NCBI GenBank assembly: GCA_022819985.1
Contig: JAJEGH010000003.1
Coordinates: 1-64,000, forward strand
DNA length: 64,000 bases
Reading direction: 5' to 3'
Source: Alphaproteobacteria bacterium
GTDB taxonomy: Bacteria > Pseudomonadota > Alphaproteobacteria > Bin65
Each line of letters opens with the position of its first letter. Positions within the stretch are counted from its first letter, which is position 1. A program made the position numbers and the translations under genes. Positions 41,901 to 51,284 of the stretch are shown piece after piece. The notes under the pieces were generated by a model. It did no database searches. It was given only the letters and a program-made list of their open reading frames with translations, and was not told where the DNA came from.

Positions 41901-44900
41901 TTCGAACACCGGCCAGTCCACCGCCGCCACCGCCGCGTTCGTCGCGTCCTGGCGCACCAGGCGCTCGAACGCCTTGAACCCCTGCTCCGGGCTGAACCAT
42001 CCGGTGCCGGATGCCTCCCGGCGCCCGGCGATCCGCTCGCGCTGTTCCTCCGCCTCGCCCAGTTCCGACCAGGCGCCCCAGGCAATGGCCTGGCCGGGGA
42101 GGCCCAGCGCACGCCGGTGGGCGGCGAGCTGATCGAGGAAGGCGTTGGCCGCTGCATGGTTGGCCTGGCCCGGATTGCCGAAAATGCCGGCGACGCTCGA
42201 AAACAGGACGAACATGTCCAGATCGCGTTCCATCGTCGCCCGGTGCAGGTGCCATGCCCCAAGAATCTTCGGCCACAGCACGGTCTCGAAGCTTTCCCAA
42301 CTCTGGTTGCCGAGGGCCGCGTCCGACAGCACGCCGACGCTGTGGATCACGCCGGCAAGCGGCGGCAGGGCGTCGTCGATCCGCGCCAGCATCGCATCGA
42401 GCGCGGCCGTGTCCGTCACGTCCGCGATCTCGACTTCGATCCTGAACCCGCGGGCGCGCAACGCCTCGATCGCCTGTTCCGCCGCCTCGTCCGGCGGCCG
42501 GCGGCCGTTCAGCACGACCGTTCCCGCGCCGCGCTCGGCCAGCCATTCGGCGAGCGCGCAGCCGATGCCGCCCAGGCCGCCCGTCACCAGATAGGTCCCG
42601 TCCTGCCGCAGCCGTCCGGCCCTGAGGGCCGGCGCCGTCAACACGATCTTGCCGATGTGCCGCGCCGCGCGCATGAAGCCCATGGCGGCGCTCGTCTCGG
42701 CCAGCGGCCATCTGGTGTGCCTGAGCGGCGCAAGCTCGCCCGTCGCCATGCGTCCCAGCACGTCTTTCAGGGCCGCGCCCGGCCGCGCCGGGTCGTGCTG
42801 TTTCAGGACGTAGAGATCGAGGATCGAATAGGCGACGTCCGGCCGGAGCGCCGCCATCTCGTCTTCGCTCAGGATGTCGCGCCGGGCGAGTTCCACGAAG
42901 CGGCCGCCCTGCGCGAGGCACGACAGGCTCGCCTCGATGAAGCCCTCGCCGGTCAGGCTGTTCAGCACAATGTCGACCCCGGCGCCGTCCGTCGCGTCGA
43001 GGATGTCCCGGCCGAACGCGGTCGAGCGGCTGTCGAATACATGCTCGACGCCGAGCGCGCGGAGATAGTCCTGCTTGGGGGCGCTCGCCGTGGCGAACAC
43101 TTCCGCACCCGCCGCTTGGGCGAGTTGAATGGCCGCAAGCCCGACGCCGCCCGCGCCGGCGTGGATCAGCACCCGGTCCCCGGCCTTCAGTCCGGCAAGC
43201 TCGTAGGACAGCACGCAAGTCACGAACACCGAGGGCACCGTGGCGAGCGCCGCCGCCGACATGCCCGGCGGCGCGGGCGCAACCAGCGCCTCGTGCGTCA
43301 CGACCTCCGGCCCGAAAGTGCAGAACGCGAAGCCGGCCACGCGGTCGCCCGTCGAGACGGCGGTTACGTCAGGTCCGGTTTCGACAATCCGGCCGCAGAA
43401 TTCCTCGCCGAGCAGTCCTTCCTCGACCAGGCCCATAGCCCGGAACACGTCCAGGAAGTTAAGCCCGCAGGCGTCGACCGCGACCCGCACCTCGTTCGGC
43501 TCCAGGGCCTGCGCCGCCAGCGGCTGCACCTGCAGCGTCTCGATCGCTCCGCCCTCGTCCGGCGCCAGCACCCAGTCCGCCTCCTCCGGCAGGGCGAGAC
43601 GCGCCGCGCCGGCGCCGGTCCGGACCAGCCGGGCGGCCTGGCGCCGCTCCCGGCGATGCGCGATGTGGTTCTCCGAATCCGGGAACAGCAGTTCGTTCGC
43701 GAGCACCGCCCCCGGCTCTGCGGCCTCCGGATCGAGATCGAGCATCCGCGCCTGCATCTGGGGCGCTTCCCGCAGCACCACCCGGCCCAGGCCCCAGAGG
43801 GCGGCGCCGGCCAATTGCCCGGTCCGCTCCCGCTCCAGAACCTGCGCGCCGCGGGTGACGAACCACAGGCCCTTCTCGGGCACGGCGTCGGCGTCCGCGA
43901 TGCCCTGCACGAGCGCGAGCGCGCTTGCCGCCGCCCGTTTCGCATCCGCCGCCAGGTCTGCGGCCGTCGCGTCGGCCCCGTGTCCGTCCTGCCCGACGAG
44001 ATGCACCGCGCCGGCGAAGGGCACGTCCGGAGGCAGGCCTTCGACCAGCGATTGCCACGATTCGCGCCGCTCCAGTTCGACCGAGGCCACGACGATCCCG
44101 TCCTTGCCCTCCGCTGCCGCGCCCGTCCCGTCCGGATCGTCGCCCGCCAGCACCACCCGCTGGTTCTGCGCCGCGAGCTGCGCGGCCAGCGCCGCCGCCG
44201 TGCCGCCCCGGTCGGCAGCCAGAATCCAGACGCCTTCCGGCAGGTCGATCTTCGCCGGACCCTGCGCCACGATCACGCCCCGGTCCGGCAGGCCGGCGGA
44301 TTCCGACCGGTCCACGCCGAGAACCTCCGATTCGGCAAACCCGGTATCGGCGAGCGCCGCGCGCCACACGTCGGGGCCCGCAAGGGCGTGGTTCGTGCGG
44401 TAGCGGTCGGCGTAGCGCCACCATCCGTCCAGCTGGCCGAAGATCAGGTCCATCCAGCCCCGGCCGCGCTGGTTCTCCAGCGCCACCAGCAGCCCCGACG
44501 GCGCCAGGAGCGCCCGGCAGTGGGCAAGCGTCTCGTCCAGACGGCGCGTGGCGTGCAGCACGTTGGCCGCGATGACCATGTCGTAGGCATGGGGCTCGAA
44601 GCCCTGGTCCACCGGGTCTTTCTCGATATCGAGCATCCGGTAGTCGATCGAAGCGCCGTCCGCGCTGAAGCGCGATTCCGCATCGGCGAAAAAGCCGGCG
44701 GAGATGTCGGTGTACATGTAATCGAACCGCCCGGCCGGAAGTTCGGGCAGAATGGTTTCGGTCGCCGAGCCGATGCCGGCGCCGACCTCCAGCACGCGCA
44801 GCCGCCGCCCGTCCGGCAAGTCGTCCACGAGCGACCGGACCACCTCGCCGATCATCCGGTTCGCCGCCCGCCAGGCCGGCGCCAGCCGATACAGGCCGCC

Positions 44901-47900
44901 GGCCGACGGCTCCGCATCGCCGAACAGCAGCGACAGCGGGTCCTCGTTGCCGCGGAGGACTTCGGGCAGGGCCCCGGCGCAGCGCCGGAACAGCCCGATC
45001 TCGTTGATCGCGTGCGGGAAGCGCTCCGTCACCTCGGCCAGGAACGCCCCGGCATCGCGCGGCATGTTCTCCGGCAACGGGTCGCCGGCGCCGACCGCTA
45101 CCGCGAAGCCGTCGTCCGTCTCCCGCACCACGCCGGAGCGCGCCAGGATTTCCAGGAGCCGGCGGAGCAGATGCGTGTGTTCGGGCAAGACCTCAAGATG
45201 CTCGCGCAGCGCTTCCGTGTCCGCGGTCGCGCCTGCCTTGCGGTCCCAGCCCAGGGTTTCCAGGGCCGAGAGCGCGTAGCACCACGAAACCCGCTCCATT
45301 TCCCCTTGCAGGTCGATCTCGGCCGCGACCTCGACTCCTTCATCGCCAAGATACCGGGAGAAGGGATGCGAGCGGGCGGCAGCGGCCGACGGGCTCGGCA
45401 GGAAGTCCGCCGGCGGCATGCCCGGCGGCAGGGCGCAATCGCGCCAGACCACCTCGTAGAGCAGGTCTTCGACGCCTTCGACCGCCGCGAGCAGCGCCGC
45501 GCGCGTCGCGCGTTTGACGGTGAAGCCGGCGAGTTCGCCGAGAAGCTCTCCGCTCCCGGCGTAGAGGCGCATGTCCGCCGCAAAAACCTCCGGCGTTCCG
45601 GCGTTCCCGGCATCGGCCGCCGCATCGCGCGGGCTTTCCCGCATCGTCACATGGCAGAAGAGCCGGTCCGGCAGCCCGTCTCCGATCCAGAGCCGCTCCC
45701 AGGCGAACGGCAGATAGGTGGTGCCGTCCCCCGTCCCGTCCGGATCGCGCGCCGCCCCCATGATCTGAAAGCAGCCGTCGAGCACCAGCGGATGCACGTC
45801 GAGGGCGCCCCGCTCCTGACCGGCGGGCAGCGCAACTTCGCCGAGCGCCTCGCCGTCCCGCGCCCAGAGCGCGGTCACGGTGCGGAAAGCGGGGCCGAGA
45901 TCGATCCCGACCGCTGACTTGGCGCGGTAGTAGGCGGGCAGGTCCACGGGCGAGAGCCCGGCCTTCAGGCCGTCGGCATCGAGCGGCGGCGCGGCCTCGG
46001 GCGGGCCTGCCGCGCCGCTCGAAACCTGCCCCTCCGCATGCAGCGTCCATTCCTCGTCGTCGTCGCCCTTGCTGAGAACGCGGACCCGGCGCGACGGGCC
46101 GTCCCCGCCGGCATCGAGCAACACTTGCATGCGCCGGCCCGCGTCGCCGTCGCCGGTGTCTTCCCCGGCGCCGTCCCCGGCGAAGACCAGGGCGCTCTGC
46201 ATGCGGAAGTCTTCGACGACAACCGCGGCGTCGCCGCCGGCGCGGCAGGCCGATGCGGCCATGGCGCCGTAAAGCGCCCCCGGCGCGATCAGCCGGCCGA
46301 ACACGCGATGATCGGCGAGCCACGCCGGATCGGTCGGAAAGACCTCCGTGTCGAAGGCGGTCTCGCCGCTGGCGGACTCGTGCCGGCTGCCGAGCAGCGG
46401 ATGGCCGCTTGCCTGCCGCCGCCGCTTCGGCGCCTCGACCCAGTAGCGCTCGCGCTGGAAGGGATAGCCCGGCAGCGCGATGCGGCGGCGTGCCTCGCCG
46501 GCGAACAGCCCGTCGAAGCGCAGCGGCAGCCCGGCCTCGTAGGCGCCGGCCACGGCCTCGACGAAGCCGCCGCCGGACCCCGGCGCCGGCGGTGCCTCGC
46601 CGGTCGCCGGCCGAATGAGACTCGACACGACCGCCGGCTCGGCGGCCCCGCCCGCGTCCGGCCAGGCCAGCGAGACCATCGGCCCGAGCACCGCGTGCGG
46701 TCCGATCTCCACGACCGCGTCCACGCCCAGCCCCGCCAGGGTCTCGACGCAGGCGCGGAACGCCACCGGCGCACGCATCTGCCGGCGCCAGTAGGCCGCG
46801 TCCAGCGTCTCGCCGGAACCGGCCGTCCGGCCGGTGAGATTGCTGACGAAGGGGAGCGACGGCGGCGCAAACTCAAGCTGCGAAAGGGCGGCCTCCAGAT
46901 CGTCCAGCGCGGGCTCGATCATGGCGCTGTGGTAGGCCGGGCTCCGGCGCAGCCGCGCGACCCGAATGCCGGCGGCCTCCAGGCGCTCGAGGATCGCCGC
47001 GATGTCCTCGGCCGGGCCGCTGATGGCCTGGTGCGCCCCGTTATCGGCGGCGATGCACAGGCCGATGCCCGGGGCGGCCGCGTTGTGTTCGTCCAGCGCC
47101 TCGGCGACGCGGGCGGGCGGGGCGAAGACCGCCGCCATCGCCCCCTCGCCGGGCAGGGCGCCGACCAGCGTCCCCCGCACCGTCGCAAGGCGCAGGCCAT
47201 TCTCCAGGCTGAACACGCCCGCGGTGTGGGCCGCCGCGATCTCGCCCAGGCTGTGTCCGAGCACCGCGTCCGGCCGGATGCCGAGGCTCGACCACAGCGC
47301 GGTGAGAGCGCATTCGAGGGCGTAGATCGCCGGCTGCTTCCACTGCGGGTCGTCCAGGTCTCCCGCGGCGCCGGGGCGGCCGAACATGACGTCGAGCAGC
47401 GAGGCGCCGCGCTCTTCGCCGAGCACGGCGTCGCACCGGTCGAGCACCGCGCGCACCACCGGCTCGCTGTCGTAGAGCGCCGCGCCCATGCCCGGCCACT
47501 GGCTGGCCTGCCCGGTGTAGACGAACGCCACGGTCGCCGCCTTGCGCGACGCCGACCGCTCGTCGGTCCCGGCGATCGCCCGCAAACCCGCGCGCAGCGA
47601 GTCCGCGTCCCGGAACGCCACGCCCGCCCGGTGGCCGAAATGGCTCCGGCCGATCCCGGCCGACCAGGCCATGTCGGACAGCAGGGGACCGGACGCCGCG
47701 CCGTCGGCTGCGAGCGCCGCCTCCTGCCGGTCGAGCCATTCGAGATAGCCTTCCGCGGCATCGCGCAGCGCGGCGCCCGTCTTCCCGGAAAGCGGCAGCA
47801 GCCGCGTCGCGCGCGGGGCCAGCCCGTCTTTCGGCGGCGGGGACACCGCGGGGACCGGTAACGATACGGCGACCGGCTTCGGGGCGCCGGCGAGCCAGCG

Positions 47901-49325
47901 GTCCTCTTCGGGAGCCGGCGCGGCGCCGTCCGGCGACGGGTATCCCTCCAGCACGATATGGGCGTTCGTGCCCGACCAGCCGAACCCGCTCACGCCGGCC
48001 AGCGGCGGGCGGTCTGCATTGGACGGCCAGGGCGTCGGGGCGGCCGTCACCTGCAAGGGCAGCCGTTCCCAGTCCATCTCCGGATTCGGGTTATGGAAAT
48101 GCAGGTGCTTCGGGATGATTCCCCGATTCATCGCCAGCACGGTCTTGATCAGTCCCGCAGAGCCGGCCGCGGATTCCAGGTGGCCGATATTGGTCTTGAC
48201 CGAGCCGATCAGCAGTGGGCGGTCCGCGTCGCGCCCGCGCCCGTAGACCGCCGCCGTCGCGTCGATCTCGATCGGGTCGCCGACCTCCGTGCCGGTCCCG
48301 TGCGCCTCCAGGTAATCGATATCCGACGGATCGACACCCGCCCGTTCGAGCGCCGCCGCGATCACGCGTTCCTGCGCCGCCTTGTTCGGAACCGTCAGGC
48401 CCGGGCTCGCCCCGTCCTGATTGAGCGCCGTGCCCCGGATCACGCCCCAGATGCGATCGCCGTCGGCCTCGGCTTCGGCGAGCCGTTTCAGGACCAGGAT
48501 GCCGCAGCCCTCGCCCCGGACATATCCGTTGGCCGAGGCGTCGAAGGTCTTGCACTGGCCGTCCGGCGCGAGCATCCCCGCGTTGGCGCGGAACTCCAGA
48601 AGCCGGCCGGAAAGAATGATATTCACCCCTCCCGCAAGCGCGAGATCCGCATCGCCCCGCTGCAGGCCCGTCACCGCCTGGTGCGTTGCGACCAGCGACG
48701 ACGAGCAGGCCGTGTCCACCGCCATCGCCGGCCCCCCGAGGCCCAGCGCGAACGCGACCCGGCCGATCGCCGTGTTGAGCGACGTGCCGGTGACGGCATA
48801 GAGACTGGCGGCGGGTTCGGCGGGCCCCGCATTCTCGTTGGCCTCCAGGATCAGCCCGCGGTAGTCGTTGTTGCTGATCCCCGCATAGACGCCGGTGCGG
48901 CTGTCCTTCAGCTGCTCGGGATCGATGCCCGCGTCTTCGAGCGCCCGCCAGCTCGTCTCCAGTATCAGCCGTTGCTGCGGGTCCAGCAGTTCCGCCTCGA
49001 CCGGCGAGATGCGGAAGAAGGCGGCATCGAACAGATCGAGCTCGTCGAGATAGGCGCCGAAGCGGCAGGCCTCGATCTGTCCCGTATCTTCGGGGAACAG
49101 GGCGCCCACGCGGCCGATGCCGGACCCGGGAACGCCCTTCTGCACCGTGTTCCTGCCGTCTTCCAGCAGGCGCCAGAACGCGGCGATGTCGTCCGCCCCG
49201 GGGAACCGGCAGGCCATGCCCACGATGGCGATCGGCTCGCCGCCGCCGGAAATTCTGCTTTCTCCATCGTCCGATTCGACCGAAAAGGCTTCGGAGTTTT
49301 CGCGGGATACGTCTCGTTCCATCAT
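38937..49325 (-). CDS. Giant reducing type I polyketide synthase with degenerate second module
   Basis: A 3,462-residue cytoplasmic synthase. Domains in order: KS1 (about 31-455, DTACSSSL Cys207), AT1 (597-890, GHSLGE Ser692), DH (971-1250, His1006 and Asp1183), C-methyltransferase (about 1480-1690, VLEVGAGIGSAT), ER (about 1930-2235, HAGAGGVGLA), KR (2243-2420, GGLGGIG), ACP (Ser2552 in GMDSLM), KS2 (2632-3050, Cys2795 in LNCAASL) and AT2 (from about 3180). AT2 reads GHGIG where GHSxG is expected (Gly3276), has GRGNGW for GQGxQW and is about 80 residues shorter than AT1. The protein then stops at the post-AT linker FERRRHWI with no carrier. One fully reducing, methylating module suggests a methyl-branched fatty-acid-like product. 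ATG ATG at 49325/49322 after GGGGAAAGC. Confidence 0.9.
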   Translation of the reverse strand: MMERDVSRENSEAFSVESDDGESRISGGGEPIAIVGMACRFPGADDIAAFWRLLEDGRNTVQKGVPGSGIGRVGALFPEDTGQIEACRFGAYLDELDLFDAAFFRISPVEAELLDPQQRLILETSWRALEDAGIDPEQLKDSRTGVYAGISNNDYRGLILEANENAGPAEPAASLYAVTGTSLNTAIGRVAFALGLGGPAMAVDTACSSSLVATHQAVTGLQRGDADLALAGGVNIILSGRLLEFRANAGMLAPDGQCKTFDASANGYVRGEGCGILVLKRLAEAEADGDRIWGVIRGTALNQDGASPGLTVPNKAAQERVIAAALERAGVDPSDIDYLEAHGTGTEVGDPIEIDATAAVYGRGRDADRPLLIGSVKTNIGHLESAAGSAGLIKTVLAMNRGIIPKHLHFHNPNPEMDWERLPLQVTAAPTPWPSNADRPPLAGVSGFGWSGTNAHIVLEGYPSPDGAAPAPEEDRWLAGAPKPVAVSLPVPAVSPPPKDGLAPRATRLLPLSGKTGAALRDAAEGYLEWLDRQEAALAADGAASGPLLSDMAWSAGIGRSHFGHRAGVAFRDADSLRAGLRAIAGTDERSASRKAATVAFVYTGQASQWPGMGAALYDSEPVVRAVLDRCDAVLGEERGASLLDVMFGRPGAAGDLDDPQWKQPAIYALECALTALWSSLGIRPDAVLGHSLGEIAAAHTAGVFSLENGLRLATVRGTLVGALPGEGAMAAVFAPPARVAEALDEHNAAAPGIGLCIAADNGAHQAISGPAEDIAAILERLEAAGIRVARLRRSPAYHSAMIEPALDDLEAALSQLEFAPPSLPFVSNLTGRTAGSGETLDAAYWRRQMRAPVAFRACVETLAGLGVDAVVEIGPHAVLGPMVSLAWPDAGGAAEPAVVSSLIRPATGEAPPAPGSGGGFVEAVAGAYEAGLPLRFDGLFAGEARRRIALPGYPFQRERYWVEAPKRRRQASGHPLLGSRHESASGETAFDTEVFPTDPAWLADHRVFGRLIAPGALYGAMAASACRAGGDAAVVVEDFRMQSALVFAGDGAGEDTGDGDAGRRMQVLLDAGGDGPSRRVRVLSKGDDDEEWTLHAEGQVSSGAAGPPEAAPPLDADGLKAGLSPVDLPAYYRAKSAVGIDLGPAFRTVTALWARDGEALGEVALPAGQERGALDVHPLVLDGCFQIMGAARDPDGTGDGTTYLPFAWERLWIGDGLPDRLFCHVTMRESPRDAAADAGNAGTPEVFAADMRLYAGSGELLGELAGFTVKRATRAALLAAVEGVEDLLYEVVWRDCALPPGMPPADFLPSPSAAAARSHPFSRYLGDEGVEVAAEIDLQGEMERVSWCYALSALETLGWDRKAGATADTEALREHLEVLPEHTHLLRRLLEILARSGVVRETDDGFAVAVGAGDPLPENMPRDAGAFLAEVTERFPHAINEIGLFRRCAGALPEVLRGNEDPLSLLFGDAEPSAGGLYRLAPAWRAANRMIGEVVRSLVDDLPDGRRLRVLEVGAGIGSATETILPELPAGRFDYMYTDISAGFFADAESRFSADGASIDYRMLDIEKDPVDQGFEPHAYDMVIAANVLHATRRLDETLAHCRALLAPSGLLVALENQRGRGWMDLIFGQLDGWWRYADRYRTNHALAGPDVWRAALADTGFAESEVLGVDRSESAGLPDRGVIVAQGPAKIDLPEGVWILAADRGGTAAALAAQLAAQNQRVVLAGDDPDGTGAAAEGKDGIVVASVELERRESWQSLVEGLPPDVPFAGAVHLVGQDGHGADATAADLAADAKRAAASALALVQGIADADAVPEKGLWFVTRGAQVLERERTGQLAGAALWGLGRVVLREAPQMQARMLDLDPEAAEPGAVLANELLFPDSENHIAHRRERRQAARLVRTGAGAARLALPEEADWVLAPDEGGAIETLQVQPLAAQALEPNEVRVAVDACGLNFLDVFRAMGLVEEGLLGEEFCGRIVETGPDVTAVSTGDRVAGFAFCTFGPEVVTHEALVAPAPPGMSAAALATVPSVFVTCVLSYELAGLKAGDRVLIHAGAGGVGLAAIQLAQAAGAEVFATASAPKQDYLRALGVEHVFDSRSTAFGRDILDATDGAGVDIVLNSLTGEGFIEASLSCLAQGGRFVELARRDILSEDEMAALRPDVAYSILDLYVLKQHDPARPGAALKDVLGRMATGELAPLRHTRWPLAETSAAMGFMRAARHIGKIVLTAPALRAGRLRQDGTYLVTGGLGGIGCALAEWLAERGAGTVVLNGRRPPDEAAEQAIEALRARGFRIEVEIADVTDTAALDAMLARIDDALPPLAGVIHSVGVLSDAALGNQSWESFETVLWPKILGAWHLHRATMERDLDMFVLFSSVAGIFGNPGQANHAAANAFLDQLAAHRRALGLPGQAIAWGAWSELGEAEEQRERIAGRREASGTGWFSPEQGFKAFERLVRQDATNAAVAAVDWPVFEDALGGRPPFLEDLLAGAADEEDGSSSSEDLLAQLGATPAAGREDLLASFLQGEVQAVLRLPSAPASTVGFFDLGMDSLMAVELRNRLNRAFSDTYVAPNTLVFDYPTIADLARHLVDALGDPDPAPEATLEAAAGAASGPDAQPPALQPVEGHRDDGIAIVGMACRFPGAPDIAAFWRQLETGSDAVTNGRQDNGSWTGVAGDPAVGNDIWSRGGFVDGIDRFDARFFGMTPIGARMMDPQQRLLLETSWRALEDAGIDPEGLRGSRTGVYAGIATSEYRDLMMAGGGLNYLGTASGMAVGGVAYKLGLTGPAIPVMLNCAASLVTVQQAVTGLRKGEVDLALVGGVNAVLSPGLTREMAALGMLSQQGRCKTFDAAADGFVRSEGCGMVVLKRLAEAEADGDRIWAVIRGAAVNQNGATAGPTVPNGPAQERVIEEALAQAGVQPSDVDYLEAHGAGSELGDPIEVQAAAAVYGRERDGDRPLLIGSVKTNIGHLESAAGVAALIKVVLAMRRGLLPKHLHFSDPNPHLDWDRLPVRVVSEATDWPSAPDRPPLAGVSAFGISGTNAHVVVEGYGNPADGAPAPEGVPQPVAVAALPGSVAALPQPGDNLTARGTRLLPLSGKSAPSLRMLAGRYLAWLDEREPALAADGSASGPALSDLAWTAGVGRSHFDHRAAVAFEDCGSLREGLQALAAADGDCEAVTPAKVAFAYAGRGNGWIGTGEALYASEPAVRAVLDRCEEVFGDMRSASLLDVMFGRPGSAGDPDDPQWARPAAYALECALTALWAGVGVQPGVALGHGIGALAAAQAAGVLGLEDVLRLAATLDDPGAAPDGIATGAPALTLVDTVSGLAVPPDDVRDAAYWRRQAAGGPDSFENCAATLAAAGIGAVIGIGPDTTLGTKLTAAWPDAGPEARNAAAPVVLPGLGRSPDCGAAARSSPNGGFADAVAGAYEAGLPVSFAGLFAGETRRRVSLPDYPFERRRHWI

Positions 49326-49413
49326 TCGGTTTGCTTTCCCCGATCGCCGATAGCGCACAAATCGCCGGCTGCCCGAAAGTCGTGCGGCTTCTGCCCGATA
49401 GCGTTCAGTCTGG

Positions 49414-49444
49414 ACTATACACCGCAAAATTCGTGAAATGTCAG
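49414..49444 (-). promoter_or_regulatory. Candidate promoter of the polyketide synthase gene
   Basis: Leftward, CTGACA (49444-49439), a 19-base spacer and TATAGT (49419-49414), about 90 bases before the start. The spacer is long; assignment is by pattern only. Confidence 0.33.
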
Positions 49445-49533
49445 AATCCGCGACGCGCGCCGGAAGAAGAGGCGGGCCGCGGACTGCCCGCGGCGCCCGA
49501 GGCTGTCAGCGTCGAAGGGCGGGGCCGGCCGGC

Positions 49534-50619
49534 CTATTCGGCGGCGCGCAGCGGTTGCGCGCCGATATCCATCCGCTTGAGTTCCGGCAGCACCTCGGCG
49601 GCGAACAGGCGCAGCATGCCGAGCGTCCGCTCGGGGCCGTAGTAGGGCGGATAGTGGACCATCAGCGAGGTCATGCCGACATCGCGGAACGCCTCGATCT
49701 TGCGCAGCACCGTATCGGGCGCGCCGTGCAGGATGGTATCCTTCACCAGGCGCTCGTAGGCGAACTGGCTTTCGTCCGTCTTCTCGGCGACGTCGCCCAG
49801 ATAGGCCCCGACCTCGCCGCCCATGAACGATTTCATGTGGTGCGTGATGCCGGCCTCGCTTTCCTCGCGCGCCCGGGCGTCGGTCGGCGCGACATAGGTC
49901 ATGCGCACCACGTCCACCTCGCCGAAGGCCGGGTTGGCGTCGAGCGGGGCCGGCGTCTCCGCCATATGCTCGCGGTAGAGCGCGATATGCTCGCCGATGG
50001 TGGCGGCCGAGGGCAGCAGGGACTGCATCAGCCCGAAACCGTTGCGCGCCGCCGTGCGGATCGAGCCGTCCGTGCCCGCGGCCATGAAGAACGGCGGGTG
50101 CGGCTGCTGGACGGGCTGCGGAAAGACCTCGTAGGTCTCGTCCATCGCGAAGCGGAAATATTCGCCGTCGCTGTTCACGCGCTTCTTGTGGAAGCCGTCG
50201 AGGATCAGCGGGATCGCCTCGGCCTGGATCGCGCGCCGCTCCTCATAGCTGATGCCGAGCCCCTCGAACTCGTAGGGCCGGTAGCCGGAGCCCATGCCGA
50301 GCTGGAAGCGCCCGCCGCTCAGGATATCGACGAAGGCGGCATTCTCCACGATGCGCAGGGGGTGATGCAGCGGCACGACCATGACGGCTGCGCCGAGCCG
50401 GATTCGCGTCGTCTTCGCCGCCAGGTAGGACAGGTAGCTGAACGGGTCCGGCAGGATGCCGTATTTGTTGGAAAAATGGTGCTCGGCGATCCATACGGCA
50501 TCGAAACCCAGCTCCTCCGCTTCGAGGATTTCGCGGGTGACGCGCTCGTGAATCCCCCGGTGCGGATAGGGTTCGGACTTCGGGTCCGGATGCGATGTGA
50601 AAAGGATGCCGACCTTCAT
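49534..50619 (-). CDS. LLM-class flavin-dependent oxidoreductase
   Basis: A 361-residue luciferase-like monooxygenase-fold enzyme using reduced FMN (or F420 in some members). Family stretches ELGFDAVWIAEHHFSNKYG, RIRLGAAVMVVPLHHPLRI and FQLGMGSGYRPYEF are clear. It is co-directional with, and 208 bases upstream of, the synthase gene, so it could tailor the polyketide or be unrelated. The ATG at 50619 has a weak upstream purine run. Substrate not predictable. Confidence 0.82.
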   Translation of the reverse strand: MKVGILFTSHPDPKSEPYPHRGIHERVTREILEAEELGFDAVWIAEHHFSNKYGILPDPFSYLSYLAAKTTRIRLGAAVMVVPLHHPLRIVENAAFVDILSGGRFQLGMGSGYRPYEFEGLGISYEERRAIQAEAIPLILDGFHKKRVNSDGEYFRFAMDETYEVFPQPVQQPHPPFFMAAGTDGSIRTAARNGFGLMQSLLPSAATIGEHIALYREHMAETPAPLDANPAFGEVDVVRMTYVAPTDARAREESEAGITHHMKSFMGGEVGAYLGDVAEKTDESQFAYERLVKDTILHGAPDTVLRKIEAFRDVGMTSLMVHYPPYYGPERTLGMLRLFAAEVLPELKRMDIGAQPLRAAE

Positions 50620-50711
50620 GGAAAACCCGCCTCTTGCGCTCCGGCCTGTTTCGCGGCGCGCACCCTAGCCCGGATTTCTCCCCCGTGTCACGGCCTGCAT
50701 CGCGCCCCGCG

Positions 50712-50785
50712 TCAGCCGGTTCCGGCGGCGTCCCCGAACAGCCGGCGCACCAGCCATATCGCCCTATAGTCGACACCGTCGCCGG
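50712..50785 (-). pseudogene. Remnant of an hcrB-like 3' end
   Basis: Bases 50712-50763 match the last 52 bases of hcrB (51285-51336) at 50 of 52 positions, starting at its stop codon. The next 22 bases continue into a match with 51673-51700, so about 336 internal bases are missing. The junction falls at a shared ATCGCC. A decayed partial duplicate is the simplest explanation. Confidence 0.62.
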
Positions 50786-50877
50786 GGTACCTTGTGCGCC
50801 GGAATGGCGACCCAGATTCGTTAAGCCGAGAGCGGACGAAAGATACGGTTCTTACTCAAACCATTGGAGAGCAACGT

Positions 50878-51270
50878 ATGCGAAATCTGATCGACTCATC
50901 CTTGCTCGACGATCACGATCTATATCACGCCAGATACGGGCGCGGCGCGGTGATAGTGGCGGTACGAAAGAGCCCGGACGGTACGACCGATCCGGATGTC
51001 AGTAAGCGGGACAGGCAACTAGCACGATTTTACAATGAGCGAGGTTCTGGCAGCTTCAGTAGCGCTCCAGATTTCGAGCCGATTCTATCGCTTGAACAAG
51101 AAGAAGGATTCATCAGAGTGGTCGTTCAATTCAAGAAAATGCATCCGGTGCATTCGCAATATCCACATGCTACAGCAACCATTGAGCGCGTCATCCCCGT
51201 CGACCAAGTTACTCTTGAAATTGTGCGCGCAAGTGACTTCCCACCATTACCGAAGCAAAGAACATTTTAG
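50878..51270 (+). CDS. Hypothetical protein, 130 residues
   Basis: I do not recognise this protein. It is soluble and mixed alpha/beta in appearance, with a DDHDLYHARYGRGAVIVAVRK stretch and a VVQFKKMHPVHSQYPHATATI segment; there is no signal peptide or membrane helix. ATG at 50878 is preceded by GGAGA. Base composition is AT-richer than the neighbours. It lies between the hcrB remnant and the real hcrB 3' end, which suggests insertion of foreign DNA. Confidence 0.5.
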   Translation: MRNLIDSSLLDDHDLYHARYGRGAVIVAVRKSPDGTTDPDVSKRDRQLARFYNERGSGSFSSAPDFEPILSLEQEEGFIRVVVQFKKMHPVHSQYPHATATIERVIPVDQVTLEIVRASDFPPLPKQRTF

Positions 51271-51284
51271 TCAGATAGACTGCC

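Noticed and set aside
39501..45917. A very long open frame on the plus strand, antisense to the polyketide synthase
   Set aside because: It is a shadow of GC-rich codon use: rich in Arg, Ala, Gly and Asp, with no domain motifs, while the minus strand encodes clear PKS domains.
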